From Phaeovulum sp. (GTDB lineage: Bacteria > Pseudomonadota > Alphaproteobacteria > Rhodobacterales > Rhodobacteraceae): DNA of 64,000 nt. This document shows, in pieces, positions 54,476-63,566 of the stretch. Positions within the stretch are counted from its first letter, which is position 1. Each line of letters opens with the position of its first letter. Below the pieces are notes generated by a model. It made no database searches and was not told where the DNA came from. It saw only the letters and a program-made list of their open reading frames with translations. The DNA is taken from the NCBI RefSeq assembly GCF_030684035.1, contig NZ_JAUXPI010000047.1, positions 62,001 through 126,000 on the forward strand, given 5' to 3'. The position numbers and the translations under genes are program-made.

Positions 54476-56071
54476 TCAGAACAGGCTGCCCTGACCGCCG
54501 GGTTCGCCCCTTGGCTTGCGCGGTTTCGGTGGCGCGGCAACGGGCGCGGCGGTGCCCGGCGCGAGGGTCTGCACCGGCAGGCGGCCATCGTGAAACTCGA
54601 TCTCCAGCGCCGCGCCGCGCCGCGCCGCCTCGCGTGAGGTTACAAGCTCGTCGCCCGCCCAGACCAGCGCAAAGCCACGCCGCAAGGTCTCGGTATAGCC
54701 GAGCGTCACCCGCACCCGGTCGAGCCGCGCCAGCCTTTCGGCAAGCGCCAGCAGCCGCGCGCGCGGGGCTGCGGCAAGCCTGTCGTGCAGCGCTTTGACC
54801 CGCGCGTGGTTGAGCGCGATCAGCCGAAGTGCGTCGGCCCGGTTGCGGCCGAATGCCGGGGCAAGGCGGCCAGACCAGTCGTCTAGCCGTTGCCGCTGCC
54901 GCATGGTGCGCGCGCCGAATGCCAGCGGCAGGCGCGGCCAGCGCGCTTCCAGCGTTTCGCGCTCCTTGCGCAGGAAGCGGCGCAACAAATCGGGCCGCAC
55001 CAGCGCTGCCACCGGGCCGAAGGCGTTGCGCTTGCGCGCCGCAAAGCCGCTCAGCGCCGGTCCCAGCCGTTCCGCCCAAAGATCGAAGCGTTGCCGCGAC
55101 GCGAGGGTCAGCGCGCCGGGTCGCCCGAGGCCGCGCCCAAGATCGGTCAACCGCTGCCGCCGCGCGTCGCCCCGCTGCGCCACCGCGCGCGCCAGCCGCG
55201 CGCCCTGCTCGCCCGCCCAGGCGATCAGTTCCATGCGCACCGGAACCGCCATTTCCGCCGCCGCCGTGGGCGTGGGGGCGCGCAGATCGGCGGCAAAGTC
55301 GATCAGCGTGGTATCGGTTTCGTGCCCGACCGCCGAAATCAGCGGAATCCGGCTTTCCGCCGCCGCCCGCACCACAATTTCCTCGTTGAAGCCCCAGAGA
55401 TCCTCAAGGCTGCCGCCGCCGCGCGCCACGATGATAAGGTCAGGCCGTGGCAAGCCGCCCGTAGGAAATGCGTTCAGGCCGCGAATTGCCGCCGCCACTT
55501 CGGGGGCACAGGCCTGCCCCTGCACCGCCACCGGCCAGATCAGCACCCGGCGCGGAAAGCGGTCGCGCAAGCGGTGCAGAATATCGCGGATCACCGCGCC
55601 GGTGGGTGAGGTGACCACCGCAATCACCTCGGGCAGGTAGGGAATGCGCTGCTTCCTTGCCGCGTCAAACAACCCCTCGGCCGCCAGCGCAACCCGCCGC
55701 TTTTCCAGCATTGCCATCAGCGCGCCGGCACCTGCCGGTTCCACGTCCTCGACGATCAGCTGATATTTCGACTGGCCGGGGAAGGTGGTCAGCCGCCCGG
55801 TGGCGATCACCTCCATGCCCTCTTCGGGGCGCACCGCCATGCGCGCGACCTGCCCCTTCCAGCTGACCGCGGCCAGCACGGAACGGTCATCCTTGAGGTC
55901 GAAGTAAAGATGCCCCGAGGCGGGCCGCGACACCCGCCCCACCTCGCCGCGCACCCGCACCCGTGCAAACTCACCCTCCAGCACCCGCTTCACCGCGCCG
56001 GAAATTTCCGAAACGGTGAATTCGGGGGCATTGCCACCGGCGGTGGGGGTGTCGTCGTCGATCAGGTCCAT
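54476..56071 (-). CDS. xseA: exodeoxyribonuclease VII large subunit
   Basis: A 531-residue nuclease subunit that degrades single-stranded DNA with XseB. The N-terminal OB domain (FTVSEISGAVKRVLEGEFARV, GHLYFDLKD) precedes the catalytic domain with VVTSPTGAVIRDILHRLRDRFPR, DLIIVARGGGSLEDLWGFNEE and ISAVGHETDTTLIDFAADLRAPTPTAAA, given here as adjacent blocks. A long coiled-coil-like region and an RGFALVW C-terminal block follow. Somewhat longer than E. coli XseA. xseB is not in the window. Confidence 0.95.
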   Translation of the reverse strand: MDLIDDDTPTAGGNAPEFTVSEISGAVKRVLEGEFARVRVRGEVGRVSRPASGHLYFDLKDDRSVLAAVSWKGQVARMAVRPEEGMEVIATGRLTTFPGQSKYQLIVEDVEPAGAGALMAMLEKRRVALAAEGLFDAARKQRIPYLPEVIAVVTSPTGAVIRDILHRLRDRFPRRVLIWPVAVQGQACAPEVAAAIRGLNAFPTGGLPRPDLIIVARGGGSLEDLWGFNEEIVVRAAAESRIPLISAVGHETDTTLIDFAADLRAPTPTAAAEMAVPVRMELIAWAGEQGARLARAVAQRGDARRQRLTDLGRGLGRPGALTLASRQRFDLWAERLGPALSGFAARKRNAFGPVAALVRPDLLRRFLRKERETLEARWPRLPLAFGARTMRQRQRLDDWSGRLAPAFGRNRADALRLIALNHARVKALHDRLAAAPRARLLALAERLARLDRVRVTLGYTETLRRGFALVWAGDELVTSREAARRGAALEIEFHDGRLPVQTLAPGTAAPVAAPPKPRKPRGEPGGQGSLF

Positions 56072-56229
56072 GGCAATTTGTGCCCCATCCCCGCCCCCGG
56101 CGCAACGCGAGAGCGCACCCGGTCTTGCCGCATTTCCGCTAGGCCATCCTCCGCTCGCATCGGGCGGCAGATTTTGTTAACCTTTCCGCGTGCCGCCTGC
56201 GCCGCCGCCCGACCCGAAAGGCCCCCGCC

Positions 56230-56466
56230 ATGCTGCGAGCCTGCCTTGCCGCAATTCTCCTTGCCCTTGCCGCTACACCTCTGCCCGCGCAGAGCTGCCA
56301 CCCGAGCTATGCCGGTGTCTGCGTTCCCATCGCTTCGGATGTCGATTGCGCGGGCGGTGGCGGCAACGGTCCGGTCTATGTGACAGGCCCGGTCTATGTG
56401 GTCGGCCCCGATGTCTATAAGCTCGACCGCGATGGCGACGGGGTGGCGTGCGAACCCAGGAAGTAG
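56230..56466 (+). CDS. small secreted excalibur-type calcium-binding domain protein
   Basis: A 78-residue protein with signal peptide MLRACLAAILLALAATPLPA. The mature 57 residues carry four cysteines and end in YKLDRDGDGVACEP, the DxDxDGxxCE core of the excalibur calcium-binding domain, normally found at the C-terminus of larger extracellular proteins. It is divergent from xseA; the 158-base gap holds an AT-rich TTTTGTTAACCTTT stretch that may be its promoter. Calcium binding is inferred from the motif. Confidence 0.75.
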   Translation: MLRACLAAILLALAATPLPAQSCHPSYAGVCVPIASDVDCAGGGGNGPVYVTGPVYVVGPDVYKLDRDGDGVACEPRK

Positions 56467-56494
56467 CCCCGGCAGGCACCGCCCGGCATCGCGG

Positions 56495-57022
56495 TCAATC
56501 GCCGCCGCTGGCGTAGGCGTCGCTCGATTGCTGGCCAGCGCCGTTGCCGACCCCGCGCCAGCCACAAAAGAGCATCCCCGTCGCCAGCCCGGCAAAGGCC
56601 AGCAGCACGAACGGAAACATGCCGAAAATCGCCAGACCCACACCCACCACGATCATTGCCAGCGCGGGCAATTCCAGCGGCGGGCTTTTGGCGGGCGGCC
56701 AGTGCGCGGGCGGAGGGGCGGAGCCGAAGGTCTGCATGTAAAGCGCGCGGGCGCGGATATAGCCGGGGTTGCGCAGCGGCTTCGCCGGTGTCTTGAACGG
56801 TGCGATGCCAAGCGCAGTCGCTTCGGCAGCGCTGCGCCACGCCGCAACCATCGGTGCCAACGGCGGCGGCAGCAACCGCAGCTTCGTGCCCATCGCCAGG
56901 TAGAGAAACCGCCGCGCCTCGGTGATTGCCTCGGCGCTTGCGCCCGCCGCTGCGTCCTCGGGCGTGGCGGCCACGACCCTTGCCCAAAGTGCCGGATCGG
57001 GTGCTGCGGGGGCTTCGGTCAT
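56495..57022 (-). CDS. uncharacterised membrane-associated protein
   Basis: A 175-residue protein. The first 110 or so residues are soluble and proline/alanine-rich (EARRFLYLAMGTKLRLLPPP, NPGYIRARALYMQTFG). They are followed by two adjacent membrane spans (LPALAMIVVGVGLAIFGMFP and FVLLAFAGLATGMLFCGW). No known domain was recognised. ATG 57022 is used; the much longer upstream frame is a shadow of purD on the other strand. It is divergent from purD, with 87 bases between. Confidence 0.65.
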   Translation of the reverse strand: MTEAPAAPDPALWARVVAATPEDAAAGASAEAITEARRFLYLAMGTKLRLLPPPLAPMVAAWRSAAEATALGIAPFKTPAKPLRNPGYIRARALYMQTFGSAPPPAHWPPAKSPPLELPALAMIVVGVGLAIFGMFPFVLLAFAGLATGMLFCGWRGVGNGAGQQSSDAYASGGD

Positions 57023-57109
57023 GGCTGTCGATCCTCTCTGCACTTGTGCCGCCTTGGCCCAGACTCTAGAACGCGGGGCGGCAACGGCCAAGCATTTCGG
57101 GGGCAATGA

Positions 57110-58372
57110 ATGAACATCCTGATCCTGGGCGGCGGCGGGCGCGAACATGCGCTGGCATGGGCGATCAAGCAGAACCCGAAGTGCGACCGACTGATCGTGG
57201 CACCGGGCAATGCGGGCATCGCGGCGATCGCCGAAGTGGCCGATATCGACATTCTCTCCGGCGCGACCGTGGTGACCTTCTGCGAGGAAAACTCCATCGA
57301 CTTCGTGGTGATCGGCCCCGAGGCCCCGCTCGCCGCAGGCGTGGCGGATGCGCTGGCCGGGGCGGGCATCCTCGCCTTCGGCCCCTCGGCGGCCGCCGCA
57401 CGGCTTGAGGCTTCCAAGGCCTTCACCAAAGAGGTCTGCGATGCCTGCGGTGCCCCGACCGCCACCTGGGCGCGGTTCGCCGAAGCCGCCCCGGCGCGCG
57501 CCTATGTTCGGGCGCAAGGCGCGCCGATCGTGGTCAAGGCCGATGGGCTGGCGGCGGGCAAGGGCGTGGTGGTGGCGATGACCGAGGCCGAAGCGGTTGC
57601 GGCGATTGACGAGATGTTTGGCGGCGCGCTGGGTGCCGCAGGTGCCGAGGTGGTGATCGAAGAGTTCATGACCGGCGAAGAGGCGAGCTTTTTCGTGCTC
57701 TGCGATGGCGAGGCCGTGCTGCCGATCGGCACCGCCCAGGACCACAAGCGCGTCGGCGAGGGCGACAGTGGCCCCAATACCGGCGGCATGGGGGCCTATT
57801 CGCCCGCCCCGGTGCTGACCGATGCCATTGCCGCGCAGGCGCTGGGCGAGATCATCCGGCCCTGCCTTGCCGAGATGGTCCGTCGCGGCACCCCCTACAG
57901 GGGAGTGCTCTTTGCCGGGCTGATGATCGAAAACGACCAGGCCCGACTGGTGGAATTCAACTGCCGCTTCGGCGACCCCGAAGCCCAGGTGCTGATGCTG
58001 CGGCTTGGGGCGCAGGTGCTGGATCTGTTGCTGGCCACGGCCGAGGGTCGGCTTGCCGAGGCAGCGGTGAACTGGGCCGATGACCACGCGCTCTGCGTGG
58101 TGATGGCGGCACGGGGCTACCCCGGCAGCTATGGCAAGGGATCGGTGATCGGCGGCCTTGAGGCGCTGCCGCAAAGCTCGCGCGAAATGGTCTTTCATGC
58201 CGGAACCGCCAGCCGCGACGGCAAGATTGTCGCCAACGGTGGCAGGGTGCTGAACGTTTCAGCCCGCGGCGCAACGCTGGCCGAGGCGCATGCGCGCGCC
58301 TATGCAATGGTCGATCGCATCGCCTGGCCCGAGGGTTTTTGCCGCCGCGACATCGGCTGGCGGGCGCTCTGA
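57110..58372 (+). CDS. purD: phosphoribosylamine-glycine ligase PurD
   Basis: A 420-residue GAR synthetase of purine synthesis, with an ATP-grasp fold. It shows MNILILGGGGREHALAW at the start, DFVVIGPEAPLAAGVAD, IVVKADGLAAGKGVVVA near residue 140, the catalytic DHKRVGEGDSGPNTGGMGAYSP and LVEFNCRFGDPEAQVLM. The closing YAMVDRIAWPEGFCRRDIGWRAL is normal. No purM/purN is adjacent. Confidence 0.97.
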   Translation: MNILILGGGGREHALAWAIKQNPKCDRLIVAPGNAGIAAIAEVADIDILSGATVVTFCEENSIDFVVIGPEAPLAAGVADALAGAGILAFGPSAAAARLEASKAFTKEVCDACGAPTATWARFAEAAPARAYVRAQGAPIVVKADGLAAGKGVVVAMTEAEAVAAIDEMFGGALGAAGAEVVIEEFMTGEEASFFVLCDGEAVLPIGTAQDHKRVGEGDSGPNTGGMGAYSPAPVLTDAIAAQALGEIIRPCLAEMVRRGTPYRGVLFAGLMIENDQARLVEFNCRFGDPEAQVLMLRLGAQVLDLLLATAEGRLAEAAVNWADDHALCVVMAARGYPGSYGKGSVIGGLEALPQSSREMVFHAGTASRDGKIVANGGRVLNVSARGATLAEAHARAYAMVDRIAWPEGFCRRDIGWRAL

Positions 58373-58387
58373 CGCAGAAAGACCAGG

Positions 58388-58410
58388 GCTTCTTCATCGC
58401 CCAAATACCC
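58388..58410 (-). repeat. dispersed repeat tail, copy C
   Basis: A 23-base identity, on the opposite strand, to positions 10965-10987 of copy A (GGGTATTTGGGC leading into GATGAAGAAGC). The G/C hairpin of the other copies is absent. Instead CCGCCGG (58411-58417) can pair with CCGGCGG (58445-58451) around a CGGCGCGCGCCG palindrome. It lies between the convergent purD and mltG genes, so this block probably terminates one or both. Confidence 0.75.
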
Positions 58411-58485
58411 CCGCCGGAGGCCTCGGCGCGCGCCGCAAGCGCCACCGGCGGAGGTGTTTCAGCCAAGGCCCACAGCAGCCTCGGC

Positions 58486-59646
58486 TCAGTTTCCCGCCGG
58501 TGGTCGCGCCGCTTCGATGGCGCGCCAGCGCTCGACGTTGCGGTTGTGTTCGGCAAGGGTCGCAGCAAAGGCATGGCCGCCGGTACCATCGGCGACGAAG
58601 AAGATGAAGTTGGTGTCCGCGGGGTTCAGCGCCGCCTCGATGCTGGCCCGGCCGGGATTGGCGATCGGCGTCGGGGGCAGGCCGTCGATCAGATAGGTGT
58701 TGTAGGGGGTCTGGCGCTGCAACTCGCTTTGCCTGAGGCCGCGCCCGAGCGCGCCCTTGCCGTCGGTCACGCCATAGATCACCGTCGGGTCGGTCTGCAG
58801 CCGGATGCCTTGCTCAAGCCGGTTGATGAACACGCTCGCCACCTGGCGGCGCTCATCGGGCACGCCGGTTTCCTTCTCCACGATCGAGGCCATCACCAGC
58901 GCCTCGGCAGGGTTCGCATAGGGCAGGCCTTCGGCCCGCGCCGCCCAGGCTTCGGCCAGCACCGCATCCTGACGGCGCATCATCTCGGCCAGAAGCGCCG
59001 TGCGGGCCGATCCGCGGGTAACCTCGTAGCTATCGGGGGCAAGGCTGCCTTCGGCGGGCAGCTCCTTCACCTCGCCGGTAAGAAAATCGGCGCGCTTGAG
59101 CGCTTCGATGACCTGCCAGACGGTGGCGCCTTCGGCCAGGGTCACCCGCAGCCGAACGTCGGGCTTGCCCGCCGCATCAAGGTATTCAGCCGGTGCCGCG
59201 GTCGCTGCGGGGTCGAACTTCACCCGCTCCACATAGCGCGCCGTGGCCGGGTCCAGCTCGCGCAAGATCACGTCGGTCACGTTCACGCCGATGCGGAAGT
59301 TGATCTCGGAACCGCAGGTTGACGGGCCGCCGGTGGTGACGGTTGCGACAATTTCCTGCATCGAGGCACCCGGCGCGATCAGGTAGGAGCCGAACTTGAG
59401 CGACCCCGCCTTGCCCGCCAGATCGGCCCCGGTGCGGAAGATGTAGCCCGAAGAAATCGCCCCCTGCGCTGCCAGCGCATCGGAAACCTTGCGGAAACTG
59501 TCGCCCGGTGCCACCCGCAGGCAGACCGAAGCGGTCAGCGGTCCCGGCCCGCCATACTGGCGCTGCGCCCAGGTCACTGCCCCCGCCGCCGCCACCAAGA
59601 GCACGATCAGCACGGTGAGAAAATTCGCTACGATGTGCCGCCACAT
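58486..59646 (-). CDS. mltG: endolytic transglycosylase MltG
   Basis: A 386-residue inner-membrane murein transglycosylase that cuts nascent glycan strands. An N-terminal span (FLTVLIVLLVAAAGAVTWA) is followed by a LysM-like part and the YceG domain with the catalytic Glu in LVMASIVEKETGVPDERRQV, FINRLEQGIRLQTDPTVIYG and NTYLIDGLPPTPIANPG. It follows fabF with a TGATG overlap. Confidence 0.95.
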   Translation of the reverse strand: MWRHIVANFLTVLIVLLVAAAGAVTWAQRQYGGPGPLTASVCLRVAPGDSFRKVSDALAAQGAISSGYIFRTGADLAGKAGSLKFGSYLIAPGASMQEIVATVTTGGPSTCGSEINFRIGVNVTDVILRELDPATARYVERVKFDPAATAAPAEYLDAAGKPDVRLRVTLAEGATVWQVIEALKRADFLTGEVKELPAEGSLAPDSYEVTRGSARTALLAEMMRRQDAVLAEAWAARAEGLPYANPAEALVMASIVEKETGVPDERRQVASVFINRLEQGIRLQTDPTVIYGVTDGKGALGRGLRQSELQRQTPYNTYLIDGLPPTPIANPGRASIEAALNPADTNFIFFVADGTGGHAFAATLAEHNRNVERWRAIEAARPPAGN

Positions 59647-60908
59647 CAGTCGCGCACCCGGCCAAGCACGAGGCTCGCATTGGTGCCGCCAAAGCCGAAG
59701 CTGTTGGAAAGCGCGATGTCGATGCGCCGCAAGACCGCCTTGTTCGGGGCCAGATCGACAGGGGTCGCGACCGCGGGCGTATCGAGGTTGATCGTCGGCG
59801 GGGCCACCTGATCGCGGATCGCGAGAATGCAGAAGATCGCTTCGACCGCGCCTGCGGCCCCGAGCAGATGGCCGATCGCGGATTTGGTGGAAGACATCGT
59901 CACATTTGCCGCATGATTGCCTAGCAGCCGCTCCACCGCGGCAAGCTCGATCGTGTCGGCCATGGTCGAGGTGCCATGCGCGTTGATGTAGTCGATCGCG
60001 TCGGGGCCAATCCCGGCGCGCTTCAGCGCCGCCTGCATGCTGCGAAAGGCTCCGTCGCCATCTTCGGCGGGCGCGGTGATGTGATAGGCGTCGCCCGACA
60101 TGCCGTAGCCCAGCACCTCGGCATAGATGCGCGCGCCCCGCGCCTTGGCGTGTTCGTATTCCTCAAGCACCACCACGCCCGCGCCTTCGCCCATCACGAA
60201 ACCGTCACGGTCGGCGTCATAGGGGCGGCTTGCCTTGGTCGGGTCATCGGCGCGTTTGGTGGAAAGCGCCTTGCAGGCGTTGAACCCGGCAATGCCGATC
60301 TCCGAAATCGGCGCTTCGGCACCGCCCGCCAGCATGACATCGGCATCGCCCCACTGGATCAGCCGCGCCGCATCGCCAATGGCATGCGCGCCGGTCGAGC
60401 AGGCGGTGACCACCGCATGGTTCGGCCCCCTGAAGCCGAAGCGGATCGAGACGTGCCCCGAGATGAGGTTGATCAGCGCCGAGGGAATGAAGAACGGCGA
60501 AACCCGCCTTGGCCCCTTTTCCCTGATCAAAATTGCGGTGTCGGCAATTGCCGAAAGCCCGCCGATGCCGGAACCGATCATCACCCCGGTGCGCTCGCGG
60601 TCTTCGTCGGTCTGCGGCTCCCAGCCCGCGTCGCGTACTGCCTGCGCTGCGGCGGCGACCCCGTAAAGGATGAAGTCATCAACCTTGCGCTGGTCCTTCG
60701 GCTCCATCCAGTCATTCGGGTTGAAGGTGCCGTCGCTGCCATCGCCGCGTGGCAATTCGCAGGCATATTGCGTGAGCAGGTTCGAGGCATCGAACCGGGT
60801 GATCTGACCGGCACCCGACTGCCCAGCGAGCAGCCGCGCCCAGGTTTCCTCGACCCCGCACGCAAGTGGCGTGACCATACCCAAGCCCGTGACAACGACG
60901 CGACGCAT
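59646..60908 (-). CDS. fabF: 3-oxoacyl-ACP synthase II FabF
   Basis: A 420-residue condensing enzyme of fatty-acid elongation. It has MRRVVVTGLGMVTPLACGV, the catalytic Cys in TACSTGAHAIGDAA near residue 168, His in NAHGTSTMADTIE and KSAIGHLLGAAG, and the closing FGFGGTNASLV. ATG 60908 has GGAGGGG 5 bases upstream. The usual acpP gene is not within 1 kb upstream here; a small transglycosylase gene lies there instead. Confidence 0.96.
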   Translation of the reverse strand: MRRVVVTGLGMVTPLACGVEETWARLLAGQSGAGQITRFDASNLLTQYACELPRGDGSDGTFNPNDWMEPKDQRKVDDFILYGVAAAAQAVRDAGWEPQTDEDRERTGVMIGSGIGGLSAIADTAILIREKGPRRVSPFFIPSALINLISGHVSIRFGFRGPNHAVVTACSTGAHAIGDAARLIQWGDADVMLAGGAEAPISEIGIAGFNACKALSTKRADDPTKASRPYDADRDGFVMGEGAGVVVLEEYEHAKARGARIYAEVLGYGMSGDAYHITAPAEDGDGAFRSMQAALKRAGIGPDAIDYINAHGTSTMADTIELAAVERLLGNHAANVTMSSTKSAIGHLLGAAGAVEAIFCILAIRDQVAPPTINLDTPAVATPVDLAPNKAVLRRIDIALSNSFGFGGTNASLVLGRVRD

Positions 60909-61080
60909 GCGACCCCTCCGGCAGATCCCTGTTCCCCGCCTTGATACAGGCTCGCATTTGGCTGCGCAACCTAGGCCCGTTGCTGGCACCACGCAGGCGG
61001 GGCTTCGCCGATGCCGGGCCGCCGCGCTTTCGGGAACCGGCTTTTGGCGCTAAACGGGCGGCAAGAGAAACGGAGTGCCC

Positions 61081-61548
61081 ATGTTCCAGTTGACCCGCCG
61101 CAATGCGATTGCGCTGATGGTTGCCGCCGCCGGCTGCGGCCGCAGGCCTGCCGAGGCCACAACCCAGCCGCCGCTCTACCCCGGTGAAACGCCCGAGATG
61201 CGGGCGCTGATCCGCAAATACGCGGTGATCCACGAAATTCCCGAGTCTCTGCTGCACCGCGTCATTCAGCGCGAAAGCGATTACCGCGCGCATCTGCGGG
61301 CCGGCCCCTATTACGGTCTGATGCAGGTCCTGCCCGCCACCGCCCGCGAAATGGGTTTTCGCGGCAATCCATCCGAGCTTCTCGATGCCGAGACCAATCT
61401 GCTTTACGCGGGCCGCTATTTGCGCGGCGCATGGCTGGTTTCGGGCGGCGACGAGGCGGCAGCGGTCAAGTGGTATGCGCGCGGCTATTACTATGAGGCG
61501 AAGCGGCTCGGGCTGCTGGAAGAAACCGGGGTCGGCGGCAAGGGCTGA
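61081..61548 (+). CDS. lytic transglycosylase, SLT domain (probable exported protein)
   Basis: A 155-residue murein hydrolase. The N-terminus LTRRNAIALMVAAAGCG has a twin-arginine pair and a possible acylated cysteine, so it may be Tat-exported and/or a lipoprotein. The SLT lysozyme-like domain has the catalytic Glu in IQRESDYRAHLRAGPYYGLMQ (the GLMQ motif), ATAREMGFRGNPSELLDAETN and WYARGYY. ATG 61081 is preferred over GTG 61075 because ACGGAG sits at the right distance. Divergent from fabF. Confidence 0.86.
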   Translation: MFQLTRRNAIALMVAAAGCGRRPAEATTQPPLYPGETPEMRALIRKYAVIHEIPESLLHRVIQRESDYRAHLRAGPYYGLMQVLPATAREMGFRGNPSELLDAETNLLYAGRYLRGAWLVSGGDEAAAVKWYARGYYYEAKRLGLLEETGVGGKG

Positions 61549-61633
61549 AGCTTGCGCAGGCGGGCAAGGCCGGGCGGCCGTTACGCCGCAAGGCAGGCCC
61601 CGGCGGGCGGCGACGTGGTATTCCAGCATGGCG

Positions 61634-61650
61634 GTAACCTGTCAGGTTAC
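61634..61650. repeat. perfect 17-base palindrome between convergent genes
   Basis: GTAACCTGTCAGGTTAC: two 8-base arms around a central T. The central gap is too small for a hairpin loop, so it looks like a protein-binding dyad rather than a terminator. It lies between the SLT gene end and the arsC end. Confidence 0.7.
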
Positions 61651-61665
61651 GGCTTGCGCCCGGCC

Positions 61666-62106
61666 TCAAGCCCGGTCGAGCCCGCCGGGCAGATCGAGCC
61701 GCGGGGCCAGTGCCTCGATCCGGCCGCGGATATCTTCGCGCGCGCTGCGAAAACGGGCCAGCAGGTCGTCGGCGGTGATCGCGGTGCCAGGCGGCACGGC
61801 GGGATCGGTGATCGGCCAGTGCAACCGGCGCACATGGCCCGGCACATAGGGGCAGACCTCTTCGGCGCAGAGCGTCACGATCAGGTCGGCGGTTTCCGGT
61901 GCCACGGCATCCAGCCCCTTGCTGTAATGGCCCGAAATGTCGAAGCCGATTTCGGCCATGACCGCCACCGATGCCGGGTTGAGCGTTCCTGGGTTCGACT
62001 CGGCGCTGGCCACTTCGACGGAGGCGGGCAACAGCGCGCGGCCAAGCCCCTCGGCAATCTGGCTGCGGGCCGAGTTGGCAACGCAGAGAAACAGGATACG
62101 GGTCAC
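61666..62106 (-). CDS. arsC: arsenate reductase ArsC, low-molecular-weight phosphatase type
   Basis: A 146-residue enzyme reducing arsenate to arsenite. The phosphatase loop CVANSAR (CX5R) is at residues 8-14. The two further redox cysteines are in LCAEEVCPYVPG near 80-86, and the acid DP (WPITDPA) near 100. The pattern fits thioredoxin- or glutaredoxin-coupled ArsC. Its ATG overlaps the acr3 stop (ATGA), giving the order arsR - acr3 - arsC. Confidence 0.9.
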   Translation of the reverse strand: MTRILFLCVANSARSQIAEGLGRALLPASVEVASAESNPGTLNPASVAVMAEIGFDISGHYSKGLDAVAPETADLIVTLCAEEVCPYVPGHVRRLHWPITDPAVPPGTAITADDLLARFRSAREDIRGRIEALAPRLDLPGGLDRA

Positions 62107-63164
62107 GATTTTGCTCCTTTCGCGGCCACGCGCTGCACCGCCGCGCCGCGTTCATACCAGCCCTTCGAGGCATTGACGATTTTCACCACCGAAAGCATCA
62201 CCGGCACTTCGACCAGCACCCCCACCACCGTGGCCAGCGCCGCACCCGAGGCAAAGCCGAAAAGGCTGATCGCCGCCGCCACCGCCAGCTCAAAGAAGTT
62301 CGAGGCCCCGATCAGCGCCGAAGGCCCTGCCACGCAATGCGCCTCGCCGGTGGCGCGGTTCAGGAGATAGGCAAGGCCGGAATTGAAATAGACCTGGATG
62401 AGGATCGGCACCGCGATCAGCCCGATGATGATCGGCTGCGCGATGATCTGCTCGCCCTGAAAGCCAAAGAGCAGCACCAGCGTGGTCAACAACGCCAGCA
62501 GCGAAACCGGCCCGATCTTGCCGAGCAAGGCATCAAGCGCCGGTTTGCCGCCTGCGGCAAGCACGCGGCCACGAATGACCTGCGCCATGATCACCGGCAC
62601 CACGATGTAAAGCGCGACCGACAGAAGCAGCGTATCCCAAGGCACGGTTATGGCCGAGATGCCCAGCAGCAGCCCGACCACCGGCGCATAGGCGAACACC
62701 ATGATCACGTCATTCAGCGCCACCTGACTGAGGGTGAAATGCGGCTCGCCGTTCGAAAGGTTCGACCAGACGAACACCATTGCGGTGCAGGGGGCGGCAG
62801 CCAGCAGGATCAGCCCGGCAATATAGCTCGGGATCTGATCGGCGGGCAGCCATGGCCGAAACAGCCAACCCAGAAACAGCCAGCCCAGAAGCGCCATCGA
62901 AAACGGCTTGACCGCCCAGTTGATGAACAGGGTCACGCCAACCCCGCGCCAATGCTCGCGCACCCGGCCAAGCGCCGCGAAGTCGATTTTCAGCAGCATC
63001 GGAATGATCATCAGCCAGATCAGCACCGCCACCGGCAGGTTGACCTTGGCTATCTCCATGCCGCCGATGGCATGGAAAAGCCCTGGGAAAACCTGCCCGA
63101 ACGCAATCCCTGCAACGATGCAGAGCGCAACCCAAAGCGTAAGATAGCGTTCAAAAAGCGACAT
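62103..63164 (-). CDS. acr3: arsenite efflux permease of the ACR3 family
   Basis: A 353-residue permease with ten predicted spans that exports arsenite. It has the ACR3 marks FGQVFPGLFHAIGGME, VNLPVAVLIWLMIIPMLLKIDF, the cysteine-bearing LLAAAPCTAMVFVWSNLSNGEPHFTL region and ALIGASNFFELAVAAAISLFG. It starts at ATG 63164, 40 bases after arsR, in the same operon. Confidence 0.94.
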   Translation of the reverse strand: MSLFERYLTLWVALCIVAGIAFGQVFPGLFHAIGGMEIAKVNLPVAVLIWLMIIPMLLKIDFAALGRVREHWRGVGVTLFINWAVKPFSMALLGWLFLGWLFRPWLPADQIPSYIAGLILLAAAPCTAMVFVWSNLSNGEPHFTLSQVALNDVIMVFAYAPVVGLLLGISAITVPWDTLLLSVALYIVVPVIMAQVIRGRVLAAGGKPALDALLGKIGPVSLLALLTTLVLLFGFQGEQIIAQPIIIGLIAVPILIQVYFNSGLAYLLNRATGEAHCVAGPSALIGASNFFELAVAAAISLFGFASGAALATVVGVLVEVPVMLSVVKIVNASKGWYERGAAVQRVAAKGAKS

Positions 63165-63204
63165 TCGCGGTCTCCTTCAAGGCGATGTTTCGATAGCACG
63201 GAGT

Positions 63205-63546
63205 TCAGGCGCAGACAGCGCCCGTTTGCGGGCCGCCGTGTGCCTCGATACTGGCAATCAGCGCGCGCAGCGGGGCCAGAACCGAGGGGTCGAGCGAATA
63301 GCAGATGCGCGGGCGCTCGATGGTGCCGACCACCAGCCCCGCCGCCTTGAGAATGCGCAGATGTTCGGAAACCGTGGATTGGGCCAGCCCGATCTCGTCC
63401 ACGATGTCGCCGCCAATGCAGCCCGCGCGGCTGAGAAGAAAGCCGATGATCTTCACCCGCGCCGGATGCGCCAGCGCCTTGGCAACGGCAGCGACGGCTT
63501 CGCCGTCCACCGCCTCGCGCCCGCCATTCGGGCTTTCGTCAAGCAT
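63205..63546 (-). CDS. arsR: ArsR family transcriptional repressor
   Basis: A 113-residue winged-helix repressor expected to release DNA when it binds arsenite. The helix-turn-helix is IVDEIGLAQSTVSEHLRILKAAGLV near the middle (blocks IVDEIGLAQSTVSEHLR and ILKAAGLV). Possible metal-binding cysteines are in RAGCIGG, PRICYS and the terminal AVCA, which is unlike the classic ELCVC motif. ATG 63546 follows GAGGGG; ATG 63561 is an alternative. It leads arsR-acr3-arsC. Confidence 0.9.
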   Translation of the reverse strand: MLDESPNGGREAVDGEAVAAVAKALAHPARVKIIGFLLSRAGCIGGDIVDEIGLAQSTVSEHLRILKAAGLVVGTIERPRICYSLDPSVLAPLRALIASIEAHGGPQTGAVCA

Positions 63547-63566
63547 CCGGGCCCCTCGCATTCGCC

